From contig NZ_NGUQ01000033.1 of assembly GCF_002179965.1 (NCBI RefSeq), positions 310,001 through 374,000 on the forward strand: a stretch of 64,000 bases of DNA, given 5' to 3'. The first letter of the stretch is position 1. The number at the start of each line of letters is the position of its first letter. The DNA comes from Pandoraea sp. PE-S2T-3 (lineage in GTDB: Bacteria; Pseudomonadota; Gammaproteobacteria; Burkholderiales; Burkholderiaceae). The position numbers and the translations under genes were made by a program. Below the pieces are notes generated by a model. That model made no database searches, was not told the origin of the DNA, and saw nothing but the letters and a program-made list of their open reading frames with translations. Below are positions 45,044 to 55,350 of this stretch, piece after piece.

Positions 45044-46084
45044 TTGAATCACACCACGCCTGACGATCCGTCGCAAACGCCCGAGCCCGTCCCCGAGACC
45101 GCGCCGGTGCCTTTGCACGTCGATCCGCCGGTCGATTCCACGGCAGGGGCCGAAGCCGCTGAAGTGGCCGAGGTGCCGAACGCGACCGAGGCGCCCGCCA
45201 GTACCGGCGCCCCGCCCAAGGCTGCGAGCGGTGCCGTCGAAGGCAAAGCCTCAGAACTGCCGGCGCCGCCCGAAGGGCGGGACACCACGCCCGACACCGT
45301 CGACGGTGTTGCGCGGGCACGTCTGTACGGCGAGCCGTTGTTCGCGATGCCGAACGACCTGTACATCCCGCCCGACGCGCTCGAAATCTTCCTCGAAGCC
45401 TTCGAAGGTCCGCTCGACTTGCTGCTGTACCTGATCCGCAAGCAGAACTTCAACGTGCTCGACATTCCGATGGCGCAGGTGACCAAGCAGTACCTGCTCT
45501 ACGTCGAACAGATCCGCACCACCAACCTGGAGTTGGCGTCGGAGTATCTGCTGATGGCGGCCATGCTCATCGAGATCAAGTCGCGCATGTTGTTGCCGGT
45601 CAAGAAGGCCGACACCGGCGAAGAAGCGGAAGATCCGCGCGCCGAACTCGTGCGCCGTCTGCTCGAGTACGAGCAGATGAAGCTGGCTGCGCAGAAGCTC
45701 GACACCTTGCCGGTGCTGGGCCGCGACTTCCTGCGCTCGCAGGTGTACATCGAGCAGAGTCTGCAACCGCGCTTCCCCGATGTCGATTCCGAGGACTTGC
45801 GCGCAGCGTGGGCCGAAGTGCTGCGCCGGGCCAAGCTCGTACAACACCACCGGATTTCGCGCGAAGAGTTGTCCGTTCGCGAGCATATGAGCCAGATTCT
45901 GCGGCGTTTGCAGGGTGCGCGGTTCATGGAGTTCAGCGAGTTGTTCGACGTTGGGCGCGGCGTGCCGGTCGTGGTGGTCAACTTCATCGCCATGCTGGAG
46001 CTGGCGCGCGAGTCGCTGCTCGAGATCACGCAAGCCGAGCCGTTCGCGCCGATCTACGTGCGCCTCACGTATTCACCGAACTGA
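45044..46084 (+). CDS. scpA: Segregation and condensation protein A
   Basis: A 346-residue kleisin. After an about 95-residue Pro/Glu/Thr/Ala-rich extension comes the conserved ScpA core: EIFLEAFEGPLDLLLYLIRK, NVLDIPMAQVTKQYL, ASEYLLMAAMLIEIKSRMLL, and the C-terminal winged helix with MEFSELFD and VVVNFIAMLELARE. ScpA bridges SMC and ScpB in chromosome condensation. The frame opens at TTG 45044; no ATG occurs before the core, so a non-ATG start is needed, but the exact one is uncertain and the extension could be shorter. No scpB is nearby. Confidence 0.9.
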   Translation: MNHTTPDDPSQTPEPVPETAPVPLHVDPPVDSTAGAEAAEVAEVPNATEAPASTGAPPKAASGAVEGKASELPAPPEGRDTTPDTVDGVARARLYGEPLFAMPNDLYIPPDALEIFLEAFEGPLDLLLYLIRKQNFNVLDIPMAQVTKQYLLYVEQIRTTNLELASEYLLMAAMLIEIKSRMLLPVKKADTGEEAEDPRAELVRRLLEYEQMKLAAQKLDTLPVLGRDFLRSQVYIEQSLQPRFPDVDSEDLRAAWAEVLRRAKLVQHHRISREELSVREHMSQILRRLQGARFMEFSELFDVGRGVPVVVVNFIAMLELARESLLEITQAEPFAPIYVRLTYSPN

Positions 46085-47119
<1,035 letters not shown>

Positions 47120-47266
47120 ATCCGAGTGCCGGCAGCGTCTGGCGTCTGACTGCGCGGTGTCGCAGGATGGGCGAGAGGCGAGGCTGGCAGATATCGTGCG
47201 CGTGTCGGATGCGCGTGCTTAATTCGTCGCGCGGAGTGCGCGACATTGCAACACAAGAGGCAAGCC

Positions 47267-47680
47267 ATGTACCGCACCATGCTCAAGTCGAAGATCCACC
47301 GCGCCACCGTGACGCATTGTGAATTGCATTACGAGGGTTCGTGCGCCATCGACGAGAACCTGCTTGAAGCGTCGGGTCTGGTCGAGAATGAGCAGATCGA
47401 CATCTTCAACGTCAACAACGGCGAGCGTTTCACGACGTATGCCATTCGTGGCGAGCGCGGCAGCGGCATGATTTCGTTGAATGGTGCCGCGGCCCGTCGT
47501 GCGCAGTTGGGCGACATCGTGATCATCGTGTCGTATGCGCAGGTCGACAACAAGGATGTGCTGGCGGGCTTCAAGCCGCAGCTCGTGTTTGTTGACGAGA
47601 AGAACGTGCAGAAGGGCGAGCGCGATCACGTGCCGCTGCAAGCGTGGGAAGAAACCCGCGCTTTCGACGCTGCCAAGTAA
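47267..47680 (+). CDS. panD: Aspartate 1-decarboxylase proenzyme
   Basis: A 137-residue pyruvoyl enzyme making beta-alanine from aspartate for pantothenate synthesis. The self-cleavage site is Gly24-Ser25 in YEGSCAID, after which Ser25 becomes the pyruvoyl group. [16 protein letters not shown] and [18 protein letters not shown] are family-typical. The ATG follows AGAGGCAAGCC. It is downstream of panC, though the 147 bp gap may hold its own promoter; a terminator follows. Confidence 0.97.
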   Translation: MYRTMLKSKIHRATVTHCELHYEGSCAIDENLLEASGLVENEQIDIFNVNNGERFTTYAIRGERGSGMISLNGAAARRAQLGDIVIIVSYAQVDNKDVLAGFKPQLVFVDEKNVQKGERDHVPLQAWEETRAFDAAK

Positions 47681-47706
47681 GCGTTACGCGTCAATCGCGA
47701 AGCATG

Positions 47707-47735
47707 AAAAAACCGGCCGAAATGGCCGGTTTTTG
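47707..47735 (+). terminator. Terminator after panD
   Basis: ACCGGCC and GGCCGGT pair across GAAAT, with A6 before and T5 after. It can act in both directions and lies between panD and the converging ParA-type gene. Confidence 0.92.
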
Positions 47736-47783
47736 CGTTTCAGGGGCGTCGTCGATACACGGCGCTATTCCGCCTCATTCACC

Positions 47784-48407
47784 CTATTCCCCTACAAACT
47801 TAACGATCCCCTGCCACTGCGGCAGATCGCGTTCAACACGGCTGGGAGCCACATCCCACAGCGTGAGCCCGTGCGCGGCGAGTTGCACGTAGTTCTGTGT
47901 GTCGCGCAGCATGCCGAGCACTGGCAAGCCGGCTTCGTCGCAATAGCGGGCGAGTTGATCGGCGGCGCGGGTACGGGCATCGACGCGCATGCCGACCACG
48001 CCGATACGCACGTCGCCCTGACGGACCGCCTTCTCTTCCTGAAGTTTTTGGAGAAAATCGCGCGTCGCGAGGATATCGAAAATCGACGGCTGCAATGGCA
48101 CCAGCACGTGATTGGCGAGTTTGAGCACCGTCTCCAGCCGTTTGCCGTGCAGACCGGCGGGGGTATCGAGCACCGCGTGCGTCGTGCCCTTGGGCGGACG
48201 GGCGATCTCACTATGATCCACATCCCAAGTCGCAATGGGCCGTAGCGCTGGCGGACGCAGCCCCAGCCAGGCCCGGGAGGACTGCTGGCGGTCAGTGTCG
48301 CCCAGCATCACCGCGTGCCCTTGAGCGGCCAGATAGCCCGCCAGATTCGTTGCCAGCGTGCTCTTGCCCACGCCGCCTTTCGGATTCGCCACCACGATCA
48401 CCGGCAT
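47784..48407 (-). CDS. ParA/MinD-type P-loop ATPase, orphan
   Basis: A 207-residue ATPase with the deviant Walker A NPKGGVGKST (residues 8-17), a Walker A' region MLGDTDRQQSS, the DTPAG switch II and FDILATRDFLQ. This is the small ParA group (as in type Ib partition or capsule/flagellum positioning). No ParB partner or parS-like site is visible beside it. The ATG follows GGGGAGTGCGTA; an earlier in-frame ATG at 48437 is less likely. It lies 101 bp after cobQ on the same strand; a shared transcript is possible but no functional link is evident. Confidence 0.88.
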   Translation of the reverse strand: MPVIVVANPKGGVGKSTLATNLAGYLAAQGHAVMLGDTDRQQSSRAWLGLRPPALRPIATWDVDHSEIARPPKGTTHAVLDTPAGLHGKRLETVLKLANHVLVPLQPSIFDILATRDFLQKLQEEKAVRQGDVRIGVVGMRVDARTRAADQLARYCDEAGLPVLGMLRDTQNYVQLAAHGLTLWDVAPSRVERDLPQWQGIVKFVGE

Positions 48408-48508
48408 TACGCACTCCCCGAGGTCGATTTTCCGCACATCTTACAACGGCAGCGTGACGGCTTCCGGCGGCAACCGGCGGCACGTCTCGGGCACTGAGCC
48501 CGCCAGCC

Positions 48509-50020
48509 TCACCGCAGACAGCCCCACACACGCGATAAATCCAGATGCGCAGCGAACGAATCGGCGAGGCGGTCCAGCGAAGCCTCGCGCAGCGCGTTGT
48601 AGTCCTGCGCTTCGATATCGCGTGCACCGGCCCATGTCAGCAGCGCTTGCAGGGCTTCCGGCGTATCGAACAGGCCGTGCAGATACGTGCCCATGACCTG
48701 ATCGTCCTCAGAGCGGGCCCCGTCGGGCACGTCGCCGCCCTCGCCTGCCAGCAGCGCTGCCGGACGCGCCAGCGCCGCTCCGCGCGTCACGCCCATGTGG
48801 ATCTCGTAGCCACGCACCGGTGCATCGCCCGCGCTCAGACGCCCGCTGACCACGCGCAACTGCTTCTGCGCCTCCATCGTCGTCTCGATCTCCAGCCAGC
48901 CGAGGCCCGCCGTCGTACCGGCGTCGCCTTCCAAACCGTCCGGATCGTGAATCGCCGTCCCGAGCATCTGCAAGCCGCCGCAAATGCCGAGCACTTTGCC
49001 GCCGTAGCGCAGGTGGCGCGCAATCGCTGGTTCCCAGCCTTGCGCCCGCAGCCACGCCAAGTCGGCACGCACGTGTTTGCTGCCGGGCAGAATCACGAGA
49101 TCCGAGGCCGGCCACGGCTCGCCCGCGCTTACGTAGCGGAAGTCCACCTGCGGATGCGCCCGCAATGCGTCGAAATCCGTGTGATTGCTGATACGCGGCA
49201 GTGCAGGCACCGTCACCCGCAAACGCGTCTCGCCGCTGGCCGCCGTGTGACGCTCGCCGGGGAGCATGTCCTCGCCGTCGAGATGCAGCCCGTGCAGATA
49301 CGGCAACACCCCCAGCACCGGAATCCCCGTGCGCGCCTCCACCCATTCCAGCCCGCTCGTGAGCAACGACGGATCGCCGCGAAAGCGATTGATGACGAAC
49401 CCCTTGATGCGCGCGCGCTCGCTGTCCGACAAACACGCCAGCGTGCCGACCAACTGCGCGAAGACCCCGCCACGGTCGATGTCCGCCACGAGCAACACCG
49501 GCGCATCGACGGCTTCGGCAAAACCCATGTTCGCGATATCGCGCGCCCGCAGATTCACTTCCGCAGGACTGCCCGCCCCTTCCACGATCACCGCGTCGTA
49601 GCCCGTGCGCAGCCGCTCGTAGGCGGCCAGCACGGCCGCCATCGCACGTGGTTTGTATTCCTGATAGGCCCGCGCGTCGAGATCGGCCACCACCTTGCCG
49701 CCGATGATCACCTGAGCGCCACGGTCGCTGCTCGGCTTGAGCAGTACCGGGTTGAAGTCCGTGTGCGGCGCAATACCCGCCGCTTGCGCCTGCAACGCCT
49801 GCGCGCGGCCGATTTCACCGCCGTCGGCTGTCACGGCGCTATTGAGCGCCATGTTCTGCGGCTTGAACGGGGCAACGCGCACGCCCTCGCGATAAAGCAG
49901 CCGGCAGAGCCCGGCCACCACCGTGCTCTTGCCCGCGTCGGAGGACGTGCCCTGAATCATCAAGGTGCCACGGAGGCGTCGCGAGGACGTTGCGCTGGAA
50001 TTGGCAGGGATTTCACTCAT
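48509..50020 (-). CDS. cobQ: Cobyric acid synthase (adenosylcobyric acid synthase)
   Basis: A 503-residue amidotransferase that amidates four side chains of adenosylcobyrinate a,c-diamide using glutamine and ATP. The N-terminal dethiobiotin-synthetase-like domain has [13 protein letters not shown] (P-loop, residues 21-33) and [10 protein letters not shown]. The glutaminase domain has [12 protein letters not shown] with the nucleophilic Cys, and a catalytic His in GTYLHGLFD near the C-terminus. It is divergent from cobU by 40 bp, so both promoters lie in or overlap this short gap. Confidence 0.96.
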   Translation of the reverse strand: MSEIPANSSATSSRRLRGTLMIQGTSSDAGKSTVVAGLCRLLYREGVRVAPFKPQNMALNSAVTADGGEIGRAQALQAQAAGIAPHTDFNPVLLKPSSDRGAQVIIGGKVVADLDARAYQEYKPRAMAAVLAAYERLRTGYDAVIVEGAGSPAEVNLRARDIANMGFAEAVDAPVLLVADIDRGGVFAQLVGTLACLSDSERARIKGFVINRFRGDPSLLTSGLEWVEARTGIPVLGVLPYLHGLHLDGEDMLPGERHTAASGETRLRVTVPALPRISNHTDFDALRAHPQVDFRYVSAGEPWPASDLVILPGSKHVRADLAWLRAQGWEPAIARHLRYGGKVLGICGGLQMLGTAIHDPDGLEGDAGTTAGLGWLEIETTMEAQKQLRVVSGRLSAGDAPVRGYEIHMGVTRGAALARPAALLAGEGGDVPDGARSEDDQVMGTYLHGLFDTPEALQALLTWAGARDIEAQDYNALREASLDRLADSFAAHLDLSRVWGCLR

Positions 50021-50060
50021 GGTGCGGATTATCGCATCGGGCGCTCGTACAATATCGCCC

Positions 50061-50612
50061 ATGAGTGCCCACGACCTGACTTTCGTGCTGGGTGGCGCGC
50101 GCTCCGGCAAGAGTGCGTTCGCCGAACGCCTCGCCTCGGAGAGCGGCCTGCCAGTCAGCTATCTCGCCACCGCTGCGGTGAGCGACGAACCCGAGATGCG
50201 CGCGCGCATCGCGCACCACCGGGCCAGCCGGCCAGCGCACTGGCCCACCGTGGAAGTCGGCCGCGATCTCGCCGGTGCCGTGCTGGAAACTGCCCGCGAA
50301 GGACACTGCCTGCTCATCGACTGCCTGCCGCTGTGGCTGGCCGGGTGGCTCTGTCCGCCTGACGACGGTCCTGACGCACCAGCAGACGATACGCAATGGC
50401 ATGACGTTGTCGGCCAACTGGCGCACGCGCTCTCGACCGCCCCCGGCAAACTCATCGTCGTGAGCAACGAGATCGGACTCGGCGTGATCCCGATGGGCTC
50501 GCTCACGCGACGCTATGTCGATGAACTCGGCCGTCTCAACCAGCGCGTTGCTGCGCTGGCACCGCAAGTGCGATTTGTCGTCGCCGGCCTGCCCATGGCC
50601 GTCAAAGGATGA
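50061..50612 (+). CDS. cobU: Adenosylcobinamide kinase/guanylyltransferase
   Basis: A 183-residue bifunctional enzyme with P-loop [12 protein letters not shown] (residues 11-22), VSYLATA, the guanylylation His region [16 protein letters not shown], and [14 protein letters not shown]. It phosphorylates adenosylcobinamide and transfers GMP to give AdoCbi-GDP. It begins the rightward cobU-cbiB-cobC run, 6 bp before cbiB. Confidence 0.96.
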   Translation: MSAHDLTFVLGGARSGKSAFAERLASESGLPVSYLATAAVSDEPEMRARIAHHRASRPAHWPTVEVGRDLAGAVLETAREGHCLLIDCLPLWLAGWLCPPDDGPDAPADDTQWHDVVGQLAHALSTAPGKLIVVSNEIGLGVIPMGSLTRRYVDELGRLNQRVAALAPQVRFVVAGLPMAVKG

Positions 50613-50618
50613 TGGCGG

Positions 50619-51599
50619 ATGCTCACCGGACTCGCCCCTGAATCTCTCTGGCTCGCCGGCCTCATCGGCGTGCTGCTCGACGCGTGGCTCGGTGAGCCGA
50701 AGCGCTGGCATCCGCTCGTCGGCTTCGGCTTCATCGCCAACGGCGTGGAAGTGTGGCTGAACTCGCCCGACATCCGTGACAAGCCCTTCACCGCGATGGT
50801 GCGCGGCACGTGGGCGTGGGCGCTCATGTTGCTCGTGCCCGTCCTCATCACGTGGGCACTGACCTTTCTGCCCGGCTGGGGCGGCATCCTCTGGCAGGCA
50901 CTGGCCCTGTACGCGGCGCTCGGTGCACGCAGCCTGCGCGAACACGTCATGCCCATTGCCCGCGCGCTGCAAGACGGCGACCTCACGCGAGCGCGTGAGC
51001 TGACCGCACGCATCGTGTCGCGCGATACCGAAGACGCGAGTGCGTCCGACATCGCACGCGCCGCCGTCGAATCGACGCTGGAGAACGGCAACGACGCCAT
51101 CTTCGGCGCCCTCTTCTGGTTTGCCATTGCCGGAGCGCCCGGCGTCGTGCTGTTTCGCCTCGCCAACACGCTCGACGCCATGTGGGGCTACCGCACCGAA
51201 CAGTTCCTGTATTTCGGACGGCCCGCGGCCCGCATCGACGATCTGCTCAACTGGATTCCGGCCCGTCTCACGGCGGCGAGTTACGCCATCTTCGGCGACG
51301 TCGCCCGCGCCATCGACTGCTGGCGCACACAGGCGAGCGCATGGTCGAGCCCCAACGCCGGGCCCGTCATGGCCGCCGGCGCCGGCAGTCTCGGCGTGCA
51401 ACTGGGCGGCCCCGCCCGCTATCACGGCGAGTGGGAAACCCGCCCGCCGCTGGGATGCGGCACGGAACCGTCCGCACAACACATCAAGGCCGCGTGGCGG
51501 CTCATTTCACGTTCCATGTGGATGTGGCTCGTGGTGAGCGGTGCGCTCGCGCTCTTTGCTGCATCGCAGGCCGACGCCGCCACCGTGGGGGTGTTGTGA
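50619..51599 (+). CDS. cbiB: Adenosylcobinamide-phosphate synthase
   Basis: A 326-residue integral membrane protein (CobD in Pseudomonas nomenclature, CbiB in Salmonella). LLDAWLGEPKRWHPLVGFG at the N-terminus, SRDTEDASASDIARAAVEST, ENGNDAIFGALFWFAIAG and LANTLDAMWGYRTEQF are family landmarks, with about five hydrophobic segments. It attaches aminopropanol phosphate to adenosylcobyric acid. Its stop overlaps the GTG start of the next gene by 4 bp. Confidence 0.95.
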   Translation: MLTGLAPESLWLAGLIGVLLDAWLGEPKRWHPLVGFGFIANGVEVWLNSPDIRDKPFTAMVRGTWAWALMLLVPVLITWALTFLPGWGGILWQALALYAALGARSLREHVMPIARALQDGDLTRARELTARIVSRDTEDASASDIARAAVESTLENGNDAIFGALFWFAIAGAPGVVLFRLANTLDAMWGYRTEQFLYFGRPAARIDDLLNWIPARLTAASYAIFGDVARAIDCWRTQASAWSSPNAGPVMAAGAGSLGVQLGGPARYHGEWETRPPLGCGTEPSAQHIKAAWRLISRSMWMWLVVSGALALFAASQADAATVGVL

Positions 51600-52693
51600 G
51601 CGTTTCAGCAACACCGGTAACCGCTGCCGCCGCACCACCTGCACCACGCCATGGCGGCAATCTGGGCGAAGCCATTGCCCGCTACGGACGCGCACGCGAG
51701 GACTGGCTCGACCTGTCGACCGGCATCAATCCCCAGGGCTATCCCGTGCCGATGCCGCCGCCCGAGGCGTGGCGCGACCTGCCCGACGCCTTCGACGATC
51801 TGACCGACATTGCCGCCAACTACTACGGCGTGCCGGTGAACACGATCGTGCCCTGCGCCGGGTCGCAGGCGGTCATCCGGGCGATACCGACGCTGTTGCG
51901 CCCGGGGCGCGTGGCGGTGGCCTCGCTGACCTACAGCGAATATGCCCCCGCCTTCGCGCGCGCCGGACATACGCTCGTGCCATGGACGGGTCCGGAGGCC
52001 GGACTCCCGGATGTCGACTATCTCGTCTGGGTGAATCCCGATAATCCGACGACGCGGCACGTCTCGCGCGAAACCTTGTCATCATGGCAAGCTTCACTCG
52101 CAAACCGTGGCGGGATGCTGATCGTCGATGAAGCGTTCGCGGATGCGTCACCTGCGGCGTCGATCACCTCGCAGGTCGGGCAGGACGGTCTCGTCGTGTT
52201 GCGCTCCGTTGGCAAATTCTTCGGACTGGCGGGGATTCGGGCGGGGTTTGCGCTGTGCCCGCCGACGTTCGGCGCGTCACTGGCGCAGACTCTCGGGGCA
52301 TGGACGGTCAGCGGCCCTGCGCGTTTTGCGGTGCGCACCGCGTTGCGTGACACCGCGTGGCAAATTGCCGCACGTGAGCGCTTGCAGCACGACGGCGAGC
52401 GGCTTCTCGCGCTGTTACGCCGCCATGGCTGGCCAGCGCTGGGCACACCGCTGTTCGCATGGGCCCCGCATCCACTGGCCCCCGTCTGGCACGAAACGCT
52501 GGCCGCGCAAGGCGTCTGGACACGTCTGTTCGACGCTCGGCCCGTAGCCATACCGGCAGCAATATCACCGGCAGGCGCAGCCGTCACAACGGCCGCCATT
52601 CAGTCTCTGCCCAGCCTCCGATTGGGTCTTCCTGCGGACGAATCCGGCTGGCGGCGCCTCGCCGACGGGCTGGCCGACACGCCGGTGTCCTGA
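51596..52693 (+). CDS. cobC: L-threonine-O-3-phosphate decarboxylase
   Basis: A 365-residue PLP aminotransferase-fold enzyme. HGGNLGEAIARYG and LDLSTGINPQGYP open it, NPDNPTTRHVSR binds substrate, VDEAFAD carries the PLP-contacting Asp, and LRSVGKFFGLAGIRAGF holds the Schiff-base Lys. It makes aminopropanol phosphate for CbiB (called CobD in Salmonella, CobC in Pseudomonas). The GTG start overlaps the cbiB stop as GTGA; no ATG lies near the conserved N-terminus. Confidence 0.93.
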   Translation: MSVSATPVTAAAAPPAPRHGGNLGEAIARYGRAREDWLDLSTGINPQGYPVPMPPPEAWRDLPDAFDDLTDIAANYYGVPVNTIVPCAGSQAVIRAIPTLLRPGRVAVASLTYSEYAPAFARAGHTLVPWTGPEAGLPDVDYLVWVNPDNPTTRHVSRETLSSWQASLANRGGMLIVDEAFADASPAASITSQVGQDGLVVLRSVGKFFGLAGIRAGFALCPPTFGASLAQTLGAWTVSGPARFAVRTALRDTAWQIAARERLQHDGERLLALLRRHGWPALGTPLFAWAPHPLAPVWHETLAAQGVWTRLFDARPVAIPAAISPAGAAVTTAAIQSLPSLRLGLPADESGWRRLADGLADTPVS

Positions 52694-52966
52694 ATTTTTC
52701 GGGAACTGCCGTGCCCGGCGGGTATCAAATTTCCCCGTTATGCTTCTGAACGGACGTGCCCTTCCCGTTCAACCGACGGCGCACGGCCTCACGGGCACCC
52801 TCAGTGCCATCGGCGCCTTACGCCGTATTAAACGACGTGCGTTTGCCGCCGTTTTCGTTACAAATTGAAGCATTTCTGCAACAAATGCACACAGCCTTCG
52901 CCTCAGGGCGCCGTTAGACTGAGGGTTCTTTCGCAAGGGCTTTCCCTATATCAAAAGGACGACCAA

Positions 52967-53188
52967 ATGAAAAAACTTCCGCTGTTGCTCGCTACGCTCG
53001 TGACCGCCACCGTCGTGATGGTGGGTTGCTCGAAGAAGGACGATCAAACCGCCGCTCCGGCTGCCGATACGTCGGCATCGGCACCGGCTGCTGCCCCGGC
53101 AGATAGCGCCCCGGCCAGCGATGCAGGCGCCGCCATGGCACCGGCTTCGGATGCAGGCGCTGCCGCCCCGGCTCCGGCTTCCAACTAA
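52967..53188 (+). CDS. Small Ala/Pro/Asp-rich lipoprotein
   Basis: A 73-residue precursor with a signal peptide and lipobox VVMVGC, then SKKDDQTAAP and a low-complexity tail with two copies of an APASDAGAA-type unit. The ATG follows AAAAGGACGACCAA. No domain is recognised. A 273 bp gap separates it from cobC, so it has its own promoter, and a very strong hairpin follows. Entericidin-like or stress lipoproteins are comparable in size, but I cannot assign it. Confidence 0.8.
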   Translation: MKKLPLLLATLVTATVVMVGCSKKDDQTAAPAADTSASAPAAAPADSAPASDAGAAMAPASDAGAAAPAPASN

Positions 53189-53248
53189 CGCTGCACGGCG
53201 CTGCCGCGGGCTTCGATCGGGCATCCGGTCGATCCTGCGGTGCGCTGA

Positions 53249-53296
53249 AACGACTACGCCCCCTGAACTCGTCTGAGCTCAGGGGGCGTAGTCGTT
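53249..53296. terminator. 18-bp perfect hairpin between two converging small lipoprotein genes
   Basis: AACGACTACGCCCCCTGA (53249-53266) and TCAGGGGGCGTAGTCGTT (53279-53296) are exact complements. The inner 12 nt contain further partial pairing. It can end both converging transcripts; the T-run is short. Confidence 0.85.
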
Positions 53297-53355
53297 TACA
53301 TCGTTATGTCGTTACGGTGCCATGTCGCTATGTCGCCGGGTCGCGACGATCCGGC

Positions 53356-53535
53356 TTACTTGACGATGGTCACACCGCCATCGATGACACCGTAGGCTTC
53401 CACCTTGCCCGTGCCGCTGCCGCTGCGGGCCGACGAACTCGAATCGCCCGTGCCGCTACCGGTATTGGCGCAAGCGCCGAGCATGACCGTCAGCGCCACC
53501 ATCAGCGCACTCAATATCCCGAAATTTCGTTTCAC
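53356..53535 (-). CDS. Small lipoprotein, 59 residues, GTG start
   Basis: On the minus strand a GTG at 53535, 9 bp after AAGGAG, opens a 59-residue frame ending TAA. The N-terminus MKRNFGILSALMVALTVMLG is a signal peptide with lipobox LGAC. The mature peptide is Ser/Gly/Thr-rich and ends VEAYGVIDGGVTIVK, a compact hydrophobic tail that looks conserved-domain-like. Strong ribosome site, lipobox and terminator placement support it as real despite its size. Function unknown. Confidence 0.8.
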   Translation of the reverse strand: MKRNFGILSALMVALTVMLGACANTGSGTGDSSSSARSGSGTGKVEAYGVIDGGVTIVK

Positions 53536-53786
53536 GTCTTCTGACTCCTTGGCTCGCCCCGGCGTAGATGCCCGGGCAGGTTACGCATCGTTCGACCGCA
53601 ACCCGGTGACGTCAGTTCGCCACGGGGGCATCTTACTCTGCCTCTCGTCACGCTGATGCCCCTGCGCCGCCCCGCCTTGCAGCGTCGCGGCAACACGTCG
53701 ACAATGGCGGGTCTTTGTCGTCCTCGCGGTCGACGCACCACTCTGCTCTGCGCCCCATCAACCCTTTCTGCCTCGCACGCCGGTCA

Positions 53787-54740
53787 ATGTCGCTCACTCT
53801 CAAGGCTGTCTCCCGTCACCGCGCACGCCATGCCGTGGCCGTTTTTTCGACTGTGCTTTCGGTGTTCTGCTTCACCGCGAGCGCGCATGCCGCGATCTCC
53901 GTGAAGGACGACACCGGTGCCACCGTCACGCTGGCGGCCCCTGCACAGCGCATCGTGAGTCTGGCACCGCACGCGACCGAACTGCTATTCGCCGCCGGTG
54001 CAGGCGACCGCGTAGTCGGTGCCGTGGCCTACTCCGATTACCCCGAAGCGGCCAAACGCATCACCCGCGTAGGTGACAACAGCGCCCTCGATCTCGAGCG
54101 CATTCTCGCGCTCAAACCGGACCTGCTGGTGGTGTGGATGCATGGCAATTCGCAGCGGCAAGTCGAAGCGCTGCGTCAGTTGAAGTTGCCCGTGTTCTAT
54201 TCGGAACCCAAGCATTTGACCGACCTGCCCGATGCCATCGAGCGTCTGGGGGCGCTCACCGGCACCCCCGCAAAAGCGCAGGCGGCCGCCAACGCGTTCC
54301 GCGCACGTTACGAAGCGCTGCGCACGCAATATTCGTCGCGCGCGCCGGTGTCAGTGTTCTATCAAGTGTGGACGCAGCCGCTGATGACGCTCAACGGCAC
54401 GCATATGGTGAGCGACGTGATCCGCCTTTGCGGCGGCGTCAATATTTTCGCCGACGAGCCCGCGCTGGTGCCGCGCGTGTCGATCGAGGCCGTGCTCGCC
54501 AAACGGCCGGAAGCGATGTTCACGGCCACGCCCGGTGCGACAAAGTCAGACAAGCCGCTCGCCACGCTCGACAGCTGGCGCAAGTGGACACAATTGCCTG
54601 CCGTGGCGAACAACAATCTCTTCGGCATCGACGGCGATCTGATCAACCGCCCCGGCCCGCGCATTCTCGACGGTGCACGCACGATGTGCGAAGACCTCGA
54701 TATCGCGCGTCAGCGACGTACGCAGGCGCACGCGCAGTAA
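53787..54740 (+). CDS. btuF: Cobalamin ABC transporter periplasmic binding protein
   Basis: A 317-residue type III binding protein. The signal segment (VAVFSTVLSVFCFTASAHA) precedes RIVSLAPHATELLFAAGAGDRVVGAV, where the Glu is the usual BtuC-contacting residue, then YSDYPEAAKRITRVG, LDLERILALKPDLLVVW, and FADEPALVPRVSIEAVL with the second-lobe Glu. It captures B12 for BtuC/BtuD. It is on the plus strand, converging with the riboswitch-led operon that holds btuC and btuD (4 bp between stops), so it is expressed separately from its partners. Confidence 0.92.
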   Translation: MSLTLKAVSRHRARHAVAVFSTVLSVFCFTASAHAAISVKDDTGATVTLAAPAQRIVSLAPHATELLFAAGAGDRVVGAVAYSDYPEAAKRITRVGDNSALDLERILALKPDLLVVWMHGNSQRQVEALRQLKLPVFYSEPKHLTDLPDAIERLGALTGTPAKAQAAANAFRARYEALRTQYSSRAPVSVFYQVWTQPLMTLNGTHMVSDVIRLCGGVNIFADEPALVPRVSIEAVLAKRPEAMFTATPGATKSDKPLATLDSWRKWTQLPAVANNNLFGIDGDLINRPGPRILDGARTMCEDLDIARQRRTQAHAQ

Positions 54741-54744
54741 TCGT

Positions 54745-55350
54745 TCAGGCGTTCCAGCGCACCAGCCGTGCGTGTCCGTCGTCGCTGAAGTGCAGCTCGC
54801 AAGCGGCACCGAAGCCGAGTGCCCACGACAGGCACGCCGCCGTCGGCAGGCGTAGTGCCGTCGCCGTGTGCAGCCGGATCGGTCCGGCGTGCGTCACGGC
54901 GATGTGCACGTCTCGTGCAGCGTTCGCCGTCGAAGCCCTCAGCGCCGCCTTCGCCCACGCGTCCATGCGCAACACGACATCGCGTGCCGACTCACCACCG
55001 GGCGGCGCAAAACCTGCGACATCGTGTGCCCAGTCATCGAGTTGCGCGCGATCGAGCGCGTCCCAGCGCTGCATTTCCCACTCGCCGAAGTGCATCTCCG
55101 ACAGACGGGCATCCTCCATCACCGGCATGCCGAACGATTCGGCAATCACATTCGCTGCGCTGCGAGCGCGCTGCAAAGGGCTGCTATGGACAGCGACGGG
55201 CACGCGGCCATCGAGCCATGTCGCAACGTTCTCTCGCATGATCGCCACACGCGCGTCGAACTGTGCCGCGTCGGCCGGCAGGTCTGTCTGCCCGTAGCAG
55301 ATGCCCGGGGCAACGTCGGGCGGCGGATGCCGCAAGAGAATCAGATCCAT
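54745..55350 (-). CDS. Histidine phosphatase, probable alpha-ribazole phosphatase
   Basis: A 201-residue phosphoglycerate-mutase-fold phosphatase. The phosphohistidine is in LLRHPPPD (canonical RHG here RHP), SSPLQRARSAA supplies the second Arg, HFGEWEMQRWDAL the acid, and VTHAGPIRLH the second His. The family includes CobC/CobZ-type phosphatases that remove the phosphate left by CobS. The ATG at 55350 overlaps the cobS end by 10 bp, so it is translated with cobS; this context supports the role. Last gene of the riboswitch operon. Confidence 0.88.
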   Translation of the reverse strand: MDLILLRHPPPDVAPGICYGQTDLPADAAQFDARVAIMRENVATWLDGRVPVAVHSSPLQRARSAANVIAESFGMPVMEDARLSEMHFGEWEMQRWDALDRAQLDDWAHDVAGFAPPGGESARDVVLRMDAWAKAALRASTANAARDVHIAVTHAGPIRLHTATALRLPTAACLSWALGFGAACELHFSDDGHARLVRWNA

